A program made the translations under genes and the position numbers. Below are positions 47,461-59,680 of a stretch of DNA of 64,000 nt, piece by piece. The notes beneath the pieces were generated by a model that saw only the letters and a program-made list of their open reading frames with translations, was not told the origin of the DNA and ran no database searches. Every line of letters begins with the position of its first letter. Positions within the stretch are counted from its first letter, which is position 1. The stretch covers positions 1,729,739 to 1,793,738 of the forward strand of contig NW_023503307.1 in NCBI RefSeq assembly GCF_014529535.1, given 5' to 3'. This DNA is from Bradysia coprophila (lineage: Eukaryota; Arthropoda; Insecta; Diptera; Sciaridae).

Positions 47461-50400
47461 TCAATCAAAAAAGGCAACCGCTAGTGCCGAAATACTTTCG
47501 TAGGTTCCTGTTGAAAATCCCAGTATGGCTATCGTCAAAATTACACAATTTTTTAGTATCACTAATACTCCTAGACCTTCAGAAGTGCTGAAAGATGATA
47601 CCAATTGTATCACTGGAGGAAACACCAATGCTAGGGCTTCAGGAAAGCAATATTTAAACAGAGAAAATATTAATTTCAAATAAATAAAAACATTTACCAG
47701 TGGCACACAAAGCACCGATCAAGGAAATAAATAAATTTAATCTCGGTACCAATTCAGCTATCGTGACTGTAGGATTAAAAAGAATCGTTTAAACATCAAG
47801 AACTGATTCAGAAAATTTGATATGTATATTACAGGTTATCAGGACCATTAGCGTCCGGAACAGTAATTCGTATCTCAAAGGATTTTTGAATGGGCCAAAT
47901 CTCTGATTAATTTGTGGCCACATTATTTGAATGGGAACGAAAAATTGCAGCGGAAATGTTAACCACATCCCCAGTGAAACAGTGACCTTCACCACTTGTG
48001 CCAATCTGTGTGGAATTGAATTGTTTAGAAAGTTTACTAAAGTAAATTTGTTCAAGTATGTACATTTCATCCTGCGGTAAATTTAATGTTAAACTGCCAG
48101 CAACATCATCACCCCAACACAAATATCCGACAAAACCAAATGTGATGAACAATGTTGTGACGAAAATCATACCTAAAATCGAAATGGATTTTAGCCTTAT
48201 TTTATTGGTCGTCTCGCTTTCAATCCGTACCCATATTAAGAACACCAGCTGGACGGGAAAAATTAGATGGATTTTTCATCGAATTTTTGAGCGGTAGTAC
48301 CTTGGGAAAGGGTTATAAAAATTAATGCCGTTCTTTTGAGCATAAACATAAAATCAATACCAATGCGATTCCCTCGAATGCAAAAATTGCTGTCCCGAAA
48401 AATAACGGTAACGTTTGAAAGTTTGGAGGAAAATAATTCCGCTCGGTCACACTTGGAAGGTCTTTGCATGCATAATAATAAACAACACCGATGCCCTGCA
48501 TTGTTTATTGTCAGTTTCAATTCAAATTTATTTAATGAACACCTGATAGCACTTTCATTAACTTACCGTTGCCATAAGAAAATTTGCAATCAACGAACAT
48601 GGGGCTAAATACTTAAGGTTTGTTATGAGCGATGGTATTAGCATGGGTACAAGTGTGAAGGCCAAAACTAATTGTACATTCATCTCAAAGCCATAGTAAT
48701 CGAAAACCTTATAAACGAAATCAATAATCTTAAATTTAGTAAAATCCGACTATAGCGAACCGAATATACCTCAACGCACTTGCTTTAAACTGGAGCTAAT
48801 AAATACAAAATAAATTGCACAAAATCCAATTTGCGTTACACAAATGAAAATATTTACAATGATTTTCATCGATCGGGCCCAACTCCGCAACATGGGCGGT
48901 CCACTTGCAAAGGCAAGTTCCACGGTTAAGGCAAAATCTGGATCAGTTTCGTAGCCGAATTTATCTCTCATTCTTTTCGAAACTTTTAGCTGATTAAAAG
49001 TTAATGTAATTGTAGAAAGCTATGAGTGGAAAATTCAGTTCATCTCACTAGTATATGCTGACTATGTACACTAACGACTCCAATGAATAAAGTAAGAACC
49101 GGAGCTAGGAAGAGACCTCCATTTTTGAAACCGTCGCCCATTGCAAACACACCTGTAAAGTTTTTTCTTCACTTAGATTATTAGTTAAAGATTGGCAAGA
49201 TGTCATCGCCAACCGTAACGTGGATTTTGCGAACACACCTGAACCAATGTTTCCTCTCAGCAAATGCGTTATGGTTTCTAGGTAACTAAGAACAAAAGCG
49301 TCTGTATATTTTGCCCGAAAAGAACCTTACTTGAATTTATTTATTACGATGTTGGATGATCAGAATTGATAGCATGAGCATCTCCACCGCCAATTGCTCC
49401 ATTTCTTCCAACTTTTGGTTTTTCCTCATCACGGATCGTCAGTATTTCCTTTGACTCCACGCCTGATTTTGTTAGTGGCAAATCTGTAATGAACAACATC
49501 AGAATGGAATTGGTTTCGTATTGTATTAACGAAAATATGTTCTTGGATTTCCATGAATTTTAATACACTTTCTCGAATTTTGTGGTTTGCAAGTTTCGTG
49601 AAAATTGGTGAAATTTTACGAAAATTCTCAAAAATTCATGAAAACATTTTCAAAAAATGAAAAATCTTGTTTATGCCACTCAGCATCACAATACGCAAAA
49701 TTTGCAAACTTGAGATTCCTCTGTGGCATAAAACGTTGTATGAACCTCGGTGCAAAGTACTTTATTACTTTATTAGGCTCACGGTGTGTATTATGACACA
49801 CGGCCGGGGACTCCGAGGGTGAAACCACTTTTTTTATTGATGTGATTAACATGATTAACCAGTGATTAACATGATGACGAATTGGTGATTTACCAGCATT
49901 TGACCGGAGGAATCGTCGCAAAACTACAAATAAACGTGAAATATAGCGGTTAATCAATGTTAATCACCGATTAACCGTTTGGATTCACGAAACTTATGTT
50001 TCCGATTAACAGATTAACTGATTAACCATGTTGATCACAAAATAGTGGTTTTCCCCTAGGGGGACTCGTGTCATAATTACACATCTATAGCCTAATAAAG
50101 TACCTCACACTCAATGTCTTAAATAACCATTTTGTGTGTCTATGAAAACGAGATTTTTCATTTTTTTTTTCTCTCCTCCGGCTCGTGCTGGAAACCTATC
50201 ATTTGCTAAAAAAGCCTCTTTTAGCATGAGTTAGCAAAATAACTATTACATGCTGAGGGTTTCGAAAGTAGTGCTTGAAACATGAAAATGACGCATGTAG
50301 AATGTAACCGCACGGTATAACTGCGTCAAGAACTTCGCTAACTATTTTCAAACTCCGCGGTATATTATTCAATAGAATAGTTATTTATGAAATTCAGTGA

Positions 50401-52552
50401 GCGAATATGATACTGAGTGCAATGTCGTTTGAACCAAGGTTCTGAAAGAACAGGTGGCACCTACGAGGGCAGTTTTTTTTTAGGTTGAAATCGTCATATA
50501 GATTTTAAGAAACCTAGTGGGCACCACAGAGAAATTTTGATTCCTCCGTGATTAAATCAAAAGTGTCAAAGCACTCTCGACAGTGCTATGAAAGTGTCTA
50601 AACCTGTTCTTTTAGAACCTTGTTTGAACCAGTTTCACTTCATCCAAAAGGAAGTGCGAAAAAAATGTATCCAAAATACATCAACCAGGCATTCATACGT
50701 TTGTGAGTCGTTGACCTTTTAGAAACGACATCACTGTTTTTGACAACAATAATGAATAGATTGTGGAAATTGTTATCGTCACTACCGCAAAAATCAGCGA
50801 TGGCACTGCCTTCAAGTCGGTCTTTTGAGATACGAAATTTAAAAATAAAAAGCATTTGTTAGGAAATTAAATTTTCGATCACATTGTCCATGAAAATATT
50901 GTTCGATAAAGTGACAGAAGTGACCGACTTGCCGACAGCGTCAATCATCGAGAGTCCTGTGAAATAGTGCTCAGATCCACAATCTATGAAGGATTTTAGC
51001 AAATATTCTCTACAATTTGGTCAACCAGACGTGATTCTATGATCCATAACTTCAACGTTTATTCGGCAACGGCTACTGACTTTGATGCACCGAATGTGGC
51101 TCTGATGCTAGCCGAATTAAAAAAAAAAATTGTTTGTGTTTACACTTGCTAAAGCCTAATATTTAGACAAGAATTTATTTATTTATTTTTAATTTACTCA
51201 ATTTACCCTATTGTGCTCAACCCACTTGATTTATGAATGTTTGTTATACATTGTGTTCTACGCAGAAATAATGAAATGATAAATAAATGGTTTATTAAAA
51301 AAAAAAATGAAACGACAGATTTTCAGACGATATCTTAAACGAAAGAAGTAAAAGATTTAATTGATATTTTGCGATACGTTAAGCATAACGTGAACGATTA
51401 ATTTTAGGCAATTTCGTTCGTCTCAAAAACAAGTGCAATGGTTATTTGGATCACAAGGGACGAAAGTAAAAAAATTCAACCGTGTGCGAAGTTTGCAGCC
51501 CGTGGCCGAAGGCCAGGGCGGCAATCGCACAGGTTGAATTTTTTTACGTCGTGCCATGTGATCCATACAACTTTTCATTACAATAACTACGAAAATTGTA
51601 ATTTGAGCTTCCTAAACACGTTCCAACTGATGAAATTTACCGAAATATGCTGAAATATGCGGGGGTCCAGGGGGCGGCAGCCCCCTGGTATAAGAAAAAA
51701 TATTAAATTATTGACAACGTTCTTTTCTATCACAACAATCACAGCGATCACAACGACACCAGACTGAACACATGTTGTTGCTGTCATTTACTTTCGCATC
51801 TTCGTTTGAGAGCCGAAAGTACTTTCGCTCCTCTGTTGTTGCTGTCATTTACTTTTGCATCCTCGTTTGGGGGGCGAAAGTACTTTCGCACCTCTTGTGA
51901 TGTCGTGGCTTACTGAGAGTTGAATTTTTAAACTTTCGCATCTCATTTGGGAAGCGAAAATTACAATTTTCGTAGTTAGTGTAATGAAAACATTTTTGGT
52001 GATAAGTATAGCAATGTGGCATATATTTCGAAGCGCAGTCTTATTAGGAACTAATGCATTTATAAGCCGATATATAACTTGAAAATTGTAATTAGAATTT
52101 CAGCATTAATTGGACATATTATGTAGCTTAAGAAGTCATAAAATATAATCCAAGTACAGTGAACGACATCTCAAATGTCTCACTGTCAAATTTTTCTGAG
52201 ATGTTATTGTGTCATTGCAAATTCACAATTTTGTTAAATGTTTCACTTATTTAAACAAACTTGAACTTAGACAGACTCGCACAAAATCTCATTTATAAGT
52301 CGACTTATTTACATATAAGCTATTAATGCATCGGAGAAACATTTTTTTTACGTGCATATGTGAATGAAGTGTTGAACAATTAATATTCTGTCTCTGTAGA
52401 CCGCGTAATAAATAAATCGTTTTTACCAACGAAAGCAACGGAAAATTTCAGGCAATATAAAATGAAACATTTGATTATGTTTACTCACCTACATTCGAAG
52501 TTAATTTATCTGATATTACGTACAATCCACCTTTATTCTCTGCCATTTCCAT
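47461..52552 (-). CDS. SLC36-type proton-coupled amino acid transporter, complete
   Basis: Twelve exons on the minus strand: 52552-52489, 49483-49348, 49285-49239, 49152-49049, 48989-48780, 48707-48567, 48495-48361, 48300-48231, 48172-48064, 48005-47833, 47766-47698 and 47636-47461. The total of 1434 nt is in phase throughout (477 aa). Two in-frame ATGs (MEMAENKGG) open the protein; I use the first. Family landmarks are YLETITHLLRGNIGSGVFAM (first membrane helix), KIIVNIFICVTQIGFCAIYF, LPLFFGTAIFAFEGIAL, GYLCWGDDVAGSLTLNLPQD, LAQVVKV, FVPIQIMWPQI and LALVFPPVIQL. SLC36 proteins (for example Drosophila Pathetic) are 10-11-helix carriers that move small amino acids with protons at the plasma membrane or lysosome and feed TOR signalling. 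The first intron is 3 kb and full of MITEs. A paralogue lies 10 kb upstream in the same orientation. The exact fly orthologue is not decided. Confidence 0.93.
49758..50105. repeat. Fold-back element with GATTAAC motifs, in SLC36 intron 1
   Basis: The left end GTACTTTATT...AGGCT with GTGTGTATTATGACAC and GGTGAAACCAC pairs with the right end GTGGTTTTCCCC, GTGTCATAATTACACAT and AGCCTAATAAAGTAC. The left end has an 8-bp duplication (ACTTTATT twice). The interior is rich in GATTAAC and GTTAATC in both orientations. The element recalls the one at 7783-8096 in having short inverted motifs inside inverted ends, but the ends are unrelated. Confidence 0.7.
50165..50260. repeat. Second copy of the CTCCTCCGGCT interspersed repeat
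   Basis: TCTCTCCTCCGGCTCGTGCT, then GGAAACCTATCATTTGCTAA and CCTCTTTTAGCATGAGTTAG match the repeat at 18360-18450. It lies in SLC36 intron 1. Confidence 0.55.
50427..50630. mobile_element. MITE with 20-bp ends and 9-bp target duplication
   Basis: The 186-bp element at 50436-50621 starts AAGGTTCTGAAAGAACAGGT and ends ACCTGTTCTTTTAGAACCTT (20-bp inverted repeat, one mismatch). GTTTGAACC flanks both ends (50427-50435 and 50622-50630). A 9-bp duplication fits Mutator-like elements; an 8-bp reading (TTTGAACC) would fit hAT. The interior has no coding capacity. Confidence 0.85.
51431..51990. repeat. Nested GC-rich hairpins within an inverted-repeat element
   Basis: The outer arms (51572-51605, TTTTCATTACAATAACTACG on; and 51957-51990) are reverse complements. 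To their left a second hairpin (51436-51482 with 51531-51580) encloses a GC-rich cruciform around CCGTGGCCGAAGGCCAGGG. A third hairpin at 51667-51689 is CCAGGGGGC-GGCA-GCCCCCTGG. A 64-bp direct repeat (TGTTGTTGCTGTCATTTACT, ending GAAAGTACTTTCGC) follows at 51772-51895. It lies in SLC36 intron 1. No coding capacity; superfamily unknown. Confidence 0.65.
52155..52229. mobile_element. Half copy of the CAGTGAACGACATCTC MITE
   Basis: TACAGTGAACGACATCTCAA through TCATTGCAAATTCACAAT matches the left half of the element at 19846-19973 almost exactly. The right arm is missing, so this is a truncated copy. Confidence 0.8.
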
Positions 52553-53066
52553 CACATTCAAGTTGATTCCAAACTCAAATTTAGATTATTTTAGTTTCAC
52601 TCAGTGTCTGATATTAGTGATTATGACTGTAAACTGTTAACATATTTCACGAATTTTTTTTTTTATAAAATTTCTTTTTCAATCATTATTTCGATTATTT
52701 TCATTATTGGATTGTGATTTATCTTTACGACAACTGCAATGGATAAAATATTTATATAAACACAAAGTTCTTATCACACAAAAAATTGAATGCATTAGAT
52801 CGGAAACGTCACTCCGTTTATATCACTCTCCGAGAAGTGTGCAACACTATTTTTGTCTACACCATTATAGACTTACGTTGACAATAGTTATTTTTTCAAC
52901 TCAGTGACGAAAAGTCGAAATTTTGTAGCATTTTTCGAATAAAACGTTGTATTTAACTCTTAGTAAATTACTTCTTCAGGCATACGATGCGTCCCCAAAA
53001 TTTTCACATCAAGTACTTTAATAGTATTGAACTTTACTAGGGAGGTAATACCATTCACTACATAGG

Positions 53067-53349
53067 GAAAATCCCAATGTAAATGTAGTGAGGAGGTAAT
53101 GCCATATATAAACAAATCAGATGTGAGGTGGCACGAACGTTCGATATAAACGCCATCTCCTCCCCTCGTTAAAAACAAAAAATGGAATAGAAAGTCGAGC
53201 CATCTGTTGTGAGATAGCAAAAATATTTTGCGAAAACACAAGTAAATCATAGTCAACCATTTAAAAAAAGATGCCATTGGCATCGAACTTATGAGCTACA
53301 CCGCGTGTCTGAATGGCATTAGCTCCTCACTACATTTACCTGGTAATCT
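53067..53349 (-). repeat. Inverted 27-bp ends with a tRNA-like Pol III box pair
   Basis: GTAAATGTAGTGAGGAGGTA (53080 on) recurs in reverse complement at the right (53313-53342), giving a 27-bp arm with one mismatch. Read on the minus strand from the right end, GAGGAGCTAATGCC resembles an A box. AGTTCGATGCC about 35 bp later is close to the B-box consensus GGTTCGANTCC. This may be a tRNA-derived SINE; with one copy the call is tentative. Confidence 0.4.
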
Positions 53350-53542
53350 ACACTATATTTACCTTGGAAAATCCCTACCTCGTGAGGCCCCACTCGTAAA
53401 GTAAAATATTACAGATACTGCACACGGGAAATAATTTAATATCTCGTAATTACTTCCCTGATATAGTAATCTACTATTTGTGTGATTTTTGTTGATCCAA
53501 GGCGTAACCGAGGTCAATAAATACACGAAAACGAGAATTTTC

Positions 53543-53685
53543 AAATTTACACATTAATTTGCTTCAGCTGGCTTATTCATACGCATGCGTGTGGTAGTGG
53601 TAAAACCGTATAAAGACGCATAGGAAGTTTTTTTGTTTGAGTGGACCAGCTGAAAAACAGCTGAAGCAAATTAATGTCTAAATTT
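53543..53685. mobile_element. 143-bp MITE with 28-bp inverted ends
   Basis: The left end AAATTTACACATTAATTTGC then TTCAGCTG is matched by the right end CAGCTGAAGCAAATTAATGT then CTAAATTT with a single mismatch. No target duplication is clear. Confidence 0.75.
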
Positions 53686-56099
53686 CACTGACATCAACTA
53701 CTGTACTGTATGAAAGACACTATTTATCTTGCAAACTATTAAATAGTCGTTGCACAAAAACTTTTTGCGATTTATCATTCTCTGAGGTTTCAATTGAGCT
53801 AAGGTCGATTATTGACCGATCGAAGAATTAAGAAGCGGGACACACAATATAGCTATTAATTATGAATACAATACTTCTACGACTGGGTCACACCATTATA
53901 TTAATCTTCATTTTTAAGTTATCACCAGCTGTTTAATTTATACGTACACTTTACGATCGGCAGACAAACTTTGTATACAAAAACGCAAAACAAACCAATG
54001 CCGGGCTGCTAATAAGCTGTTAAAGGTAACAGCACTGAATATCATTAACTAAGAAATTTGTTCGATGCAGTCGCCAACACGTCTCTTTCACGGTGTGCAC
54101 ATGAATTATAATTTATAGTGCTTTCGTTGAAGTGTTTTCGTTTCTTTGTCAAGTATATCACTTATTTTGTACCATATTCCTACAACTTGCGTATCTTTTA
54201 ATCGTTAATACGATTAAAAAATCGTGAGATAGACCCATTCTGATTTTATCAACTGGTTCATACTTTGTGACCTAGAAATACAATTTAATCCAGGAACTAC
54301 GTTTATAAATATAATGTTTAATGGGTTGGTTCAATTAATATTTGTGGCTTTGAACGAACGTTTAAAAAAAACCGTCTCAGAAATGTGTGAAAGCGGAAAC
54401 CCCAAAAGCAATTCTGTCCCAAGTTTATCGCAACCGAAATTAGTTGCTTACAGTTTTCATGAAAACATTCTCGAAGTCAATGTGAACAATAAAAAATTGT
54501 AATTGACTTCTTCCTTTTGCGTGCTTTTTTTGGTAATTGTCCCAATTTTAAATGGTTGTCGCCCCCTCAATTAATTGTCACAATTTTCTGTTTTGCTTAT
54601 GTTAGTGTAACTCGCAGTTTTTGATGCACAACTCTATATGTATCTTGTTGTGATCTTAAACAATAGTAAGAAATCAACGGAGCTAGCGAAAAAGTCTGCT
54701 GTCGAATCGTTCTTATAAATATTCCGATTCATGTTAGTAGTTATCTTGTCTATTTATAATTACATGAGAATAAATAAACGAGCTGCACACATCAGATGTT
54801 ATATGTGCTTACGCTAAAAACGACTGCATGCATAAAACGCATTTTTTTAAAAATATTTATCAACAGTTAAAATGATGTTTACACGTGTTTTTTCTAAATT
54901 GCTTTAAATAAGGCCAGGAAATAATTTTTCTTTAAGGTTTTGTCTTGTTGGAACTATAAATACTATAAAATATATGGGAAGCAATTGAATTAGATGTCTA
55001 GAAAACTGTGAAACCAATAGATACCTATACGACAACGATGTTAAGAAACTAAGGGTGAAACCATATCAATTAACAAGTGGGTTTGTGCCAATAGTCACAT
55101 TTGATTTTATTTTATTTCGTATTGAAGTTCTAAGTTAGATCCAATCCTTTCACTCCTTCCTAACACAATCTGTAGAATTCAGTTGGAACAAACCAAACTC
55201 ATCCCTAACACAATTTGTAGCGAATTGTACGAATAGCATTTTCGATAATATAATTCATACGGCCTGCGAACAATGATTTTCGAGAAATTTAATAATGTAA
55301 ATGTCACTTCGTTATCTTTTGCTTTTGGCACCTTGTGCATGGCATTACCTCCGCCCATATATTTACCTTGGTTTTCACGTAATATATTGTTTTTAGTCAT
55401 CAAGCTTATTTTCATGTTAACCAACTTCACTATTGTGACGTTTACTATTTAATTACTAAAGTGAAGTTGCTTCACATAAAAATTAGCTGAATGAAGTGTA
55501 TACTACCGAAAAATTGTTGCGCCAATTTATAGACAAATTTACTAAGCGAATAGCTCAATATTAACATTAGTCTTTCTAAATGTAATCTTCAAATTCGGAT
55601 TTTTGATAATGCCTTGGTGAAGTGATATCCACTTCCCGTAACACTGCAGCATCCTAATTCTCACAATTTTAACTTAACCTAACTTTTCTAATATCGAAAT
55701 GAACTTCTAACACTTGAATGTTTCAGACAAGACATAGAGCATGAGACAACCCAACCAGTTCCGCTGTTTCACAAAACATTTTGTTGCAAGAAAGGAATTT
55801 TCACGATCCTCGAATATGCCAGTTTTTTATGTTTTATTCACATACCAAAAATGAAAAGTGAATGGAATGATGAAATTGACGAACCTCTTTCCCCCCCAAA
55901 CCTTAAAAGAAATTGTGTGAAGTATGCACTGTATAACTACTGAAGTGTTAAAACGTATAGTAATAGGCCTTGAATAGTCATCGATTTTATCAATCTAATT
56001 AGTCGCACTAATTGGACCATAAAACACATTAATAAAATTTCGTTTTTATTGAAAAATTATTTATCTTATCTTTCTTTACTCTGTAGACAAGATCATCGT

Positions 56100-56450
56100 G
56101 AAATCGTCATTTATGCAACTAGTTGCGAAAAGAGGTTGCTTTCGTCAACGTGTTGCATACAACGTTTTTCCGAGTAATTTAAGTGAATCTCTGCAATCAA
56201 TTGAGTTCGGTTGAGTTGAAATTCTTAAAACGATGCCAATGTTTCAACACATTATATTTACTTGGCTGCATATTAGTGATGAAATGTAGTTACTTTTAGT
56301 CACTTGTGATGAAAAGTAGTTACTTTTCGTCACTAGTGATGAAAAGTGCAGCCATCAGTAAACCAGCGAAAAAAAGACCATACATACGTCACCCAAATCA
56401 GACATGAGAAAGTTCACTTTTCGCAACGCCGTTGCATAAATTACTATTAC
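56100..56450. repeat. Repeat with TTTATGCAAC and GTCACTAGTGATGAAAAGT motifs
   Basis: TTTATGCAACTAGTTGCGAA at 56112 and the reversed GCAACGCCGTTGCATAAA near 56420 bracket three short direct units of GTGATGAAAAGTAGTTACTT type. A related set (TTTATGCAACAAGTTGCAAA) occurs at 31280-31410, and a weaker one near 18227. Confidence 0.5.
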
Positions 56451-59400
56451 ATCACTAGAGATAAAAAGTTTAAAATTTGAGGTTTTGTCCGAGGTCATTA
56501 AACTCACAAAGAATTTTCATTTTCCTACATTTTCAAGCACCGAAGTGTTTGAAGATGTTCGAAGAACGAAAAGTTCGGCTTTCGACGCATGTGACATGTA
56601 AAATACTAAAATTGTACCGAAACCACCTGCCTTTATTTAGATTAGTTACTTTTCTCAGTCCACACATGTTCGTCTAATTTCTTCTATTCGTTACCACATT
56701 TCGAATTTTGTCGTTGAAACACAATGTTGTGTTAGCAGAGAGGTTTAGGTAGAGTACAAGAAAACCTGAAATACAGCTTCACGTGTAATATTACTAAATA
56801 CGAATTTTGTAATTGATAAATAATATATTGTCCTCGCGTGGTTCAAAGATCACCAACGATTGAGAGAATATGGAAAATTTAAATGATGTGATCGCTTTTA
56901 TTTCGTAAGAAATAAGAAACGCAACTGTACCAGATCTTTCCACAAAGCTCTACATTTTATTGATCTGGTTCATAAACATGATACACAAGTATGCAAATAC
57001 TGAAACTACACGGAACAGAAACTGGATCTTAATATGACTTATGTGTTAAATACCTAAAACGAAACTATTCCAAATTCCATCCAAATTTAAGACTAGTACG
57101 ACTTCATAATGAGTTACGACTCATAACACAGCAAGAATTAATAGGATTTCGTTAAAAGAAAGTAGCGAAGAAAATAGTGATTGTGATTTTTCTTGATCTT
57201 GCTATGATTTTTATGAGTCATTTGCCTACACTCGTTTTATAGATATTGTCGTTAAAATTCATGAATATTTGTGAAAACGTTTTCATGAGGATAGGCCTTG
57301 GCTGGTGGGTTTATTTGAAACGTTGTTCTAATGAAAATCAGTTCTGTCCCATATTGGCAATTGCTTTTTCTTGCCCATGAACGACAATATCGTTTTTATG
57401 TCTTCAAATTCTTCTTAGTTCAGCGGAAACATTTCAAGAAAATATTTACGCAACAGATCAACTCCTACAGTCAGTAGAGAAGTTTTTTTTTTTGGTCTAC
57501 TACAGTCGGTCAATTTATTATATAAACCTCAGTACTTAAAGCCAGAGTCTATTTTTGAGAATAGTACATTACGTCCTTGTTTGGAGATGTAAGTTTGTAG
57601 CCCGCCCGATCCGAAGGCTTCAACTCGGATCAACAAAGTTCACACGAAAGCTCTACTTTTCAACTTTTTATCCCCTGTTATGTAAATAACTAGTCTTGAA
57701 TTTCCTGGATTTTCTCGGAATTTTTTGAAAGCTTTTTTGAATTTCTCGATGTTACTAGGAACTAGTAACAAACCTTTTTGTGCCGAGTGACATATACTAT
57801 TTTTCATTCAGGCTGCCCAAAAAGTCACATTTCGAACATAACATAACATAACCACTGAGGTATATCACTCACCCATATTTGCGTGAGAAATCGTAGTACC
57901 TAATATACTATCAAAATTCATTTTATTCTTAACAATTGCATGAAATCCTTAGCAATACGTAAAAAGTGACTTGAATGGGAACGAAGTTGTTGTTTTTGGC
58001 TCTTTATCTGGTAAGATAATGTGACGCTTTTAGTCCGCCTGAGCATTTTCAAGAAATTCGAAAACGTTTAAGATAATTACTACCTAAAGATACGCCCTGC
58101 TTAAAACTGTAACTGCAAGAAGATATGATGGCTAAATTTTTATATGTTCAACAACAAGTGTATTCCATTCATTCAAAAATCCGTTGAAGTTCTACAGGTA
58201 TAGCGAAAGTGGAACACACGTTAATGGTAAAAGTGAGCATAATGAAAGAGGTGACTGGATTTATGAATTATTCCCAGGGCACTTTCAACGTTACACTACA
58301 AAATATTCAGAAATATTTTTCACACCGGCTAAGCAAAATTGAACAACAACGGAAATGGAAGATGTGTGGTGAATGTTGCCAATTATGGAAATATTTTAAA
58401 TTGACGACGGTGTGTAAACAAAGTATTAAAATTTGTATCAACAGAGATAATTGCACTTTATAATTAGAAATCAATAAAAAACGGATACAAAATCGTTCAC
58501 AACTGCTTTACAATCCGGAAATCATCAAACGACAACATCACAAAAAGTTTAAATTGAATTTTATTCAATTGTTACAATGTATGGTCGAATCAACAAACTA
58601 CCTTTTCAGTAATTTCAATGTTATTTTCGCTAATAATTAAATGTTTAGGCATATTAGCACAGACCTACTACACGAGTGGTAAACAACAAACACCAATTTC
58701 CAAAATAATAACGATAATTTGATTTAATATCACCACTAAACATTTAACGTCTTTCGTACATCTGAACGAAATTATTTATTTATTTTTTTTATTTTTTTTA
58801 GCCAAATATTTTCTTCGTATTTTTATTTGATCTCAGTTTTGTGCACACGCTGCATCCACTGAAGTGTTAATACGATTTGTAAACTGTCGTAAATGAAGAC
58901 TACAACAAACTGAGACACTCGAAAATCATATTATACATATATATATTATACATATATTTTCAGAAGTAAATTCGCAAAATTTTCTTTGTAAAGGTGTTAG
59001 TTAGTCGATTCTGTGTGTACAGAATAAACTTAACTTAAAAAATTGTTGAATACTTTTGCTGAAAGTAAAACAAACTCAATGATCTGTGTGATGTCTTGTC
59101 TTATGCGGTATAGTTCAGACAAATTAAAATTTATTGAAAAATGGATTTATCATTCGGTTTTTGGCAGATGTGAGAAATAAATTATTGAGTCGGTCACATG
59201 AAATTTTTTTCTTTTTTCTTTCTCTTATATAACGACTCTTTTATCTGAGGAACACTCAATCGACACAGTGTCGATTCAACACTAGATGTTTTCACAGTTG
59301 AACCAACATTGTAAACGCTTATATCGGAACAACCGATTCTAAATCAAAAAGTACATTGATGCGTTGAAAGGGACGACTGTTGTGGAATTGAAACTTTCAT

Positions 59401-59549
59401 CGATATACTAATTCAATCCGCATGAGATAATAAATGATAAAGTGTACGTTATACGTTACGCATGCATACGTAAACGTATATTGTAATGTCAATATTGTAT
59501 AGTCTGTGGAAAAATAGAATGAATTGAATTGCAATCGATGGAACTTTTA

Positions 59550-59680
59550 AGGTGGCCTCACATTCATCCGTTTTGCCTCCGAGACAGTTGTCATTTCAAA
59601 CAATGTACTCTATTGTATGAAATGTTAACTGTCATGCACACGGAGGCAAAACGTAATGAAAACGGATGACTGTAAACTTA
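59550..59680. mobile_element. MITE, family 'TTTTGCCTCCG' (copy 2)
   Basis: CATTCATCCGTTTTGCCTCC on the left and CGGAGGCAAAACGTAATGAA then AACGGATGACTGTAAACTTA on the right match the copy at 21366-21506, including the central ACAATGTACTC-ATTGTATGAAATG. The left terminus has diverged. Confidence 0.75.

Noticed and set aside
54314-54502. Short plus-strand frame of 62 codons
   Set aside because: No similarity or splice support; probably chance.
58209-58463. Plus-strand frame of 84 codons as a small gene
   Set aside because: No signal peptide, domain or supporting splice context; composition like the surrounding intergenic DNA.
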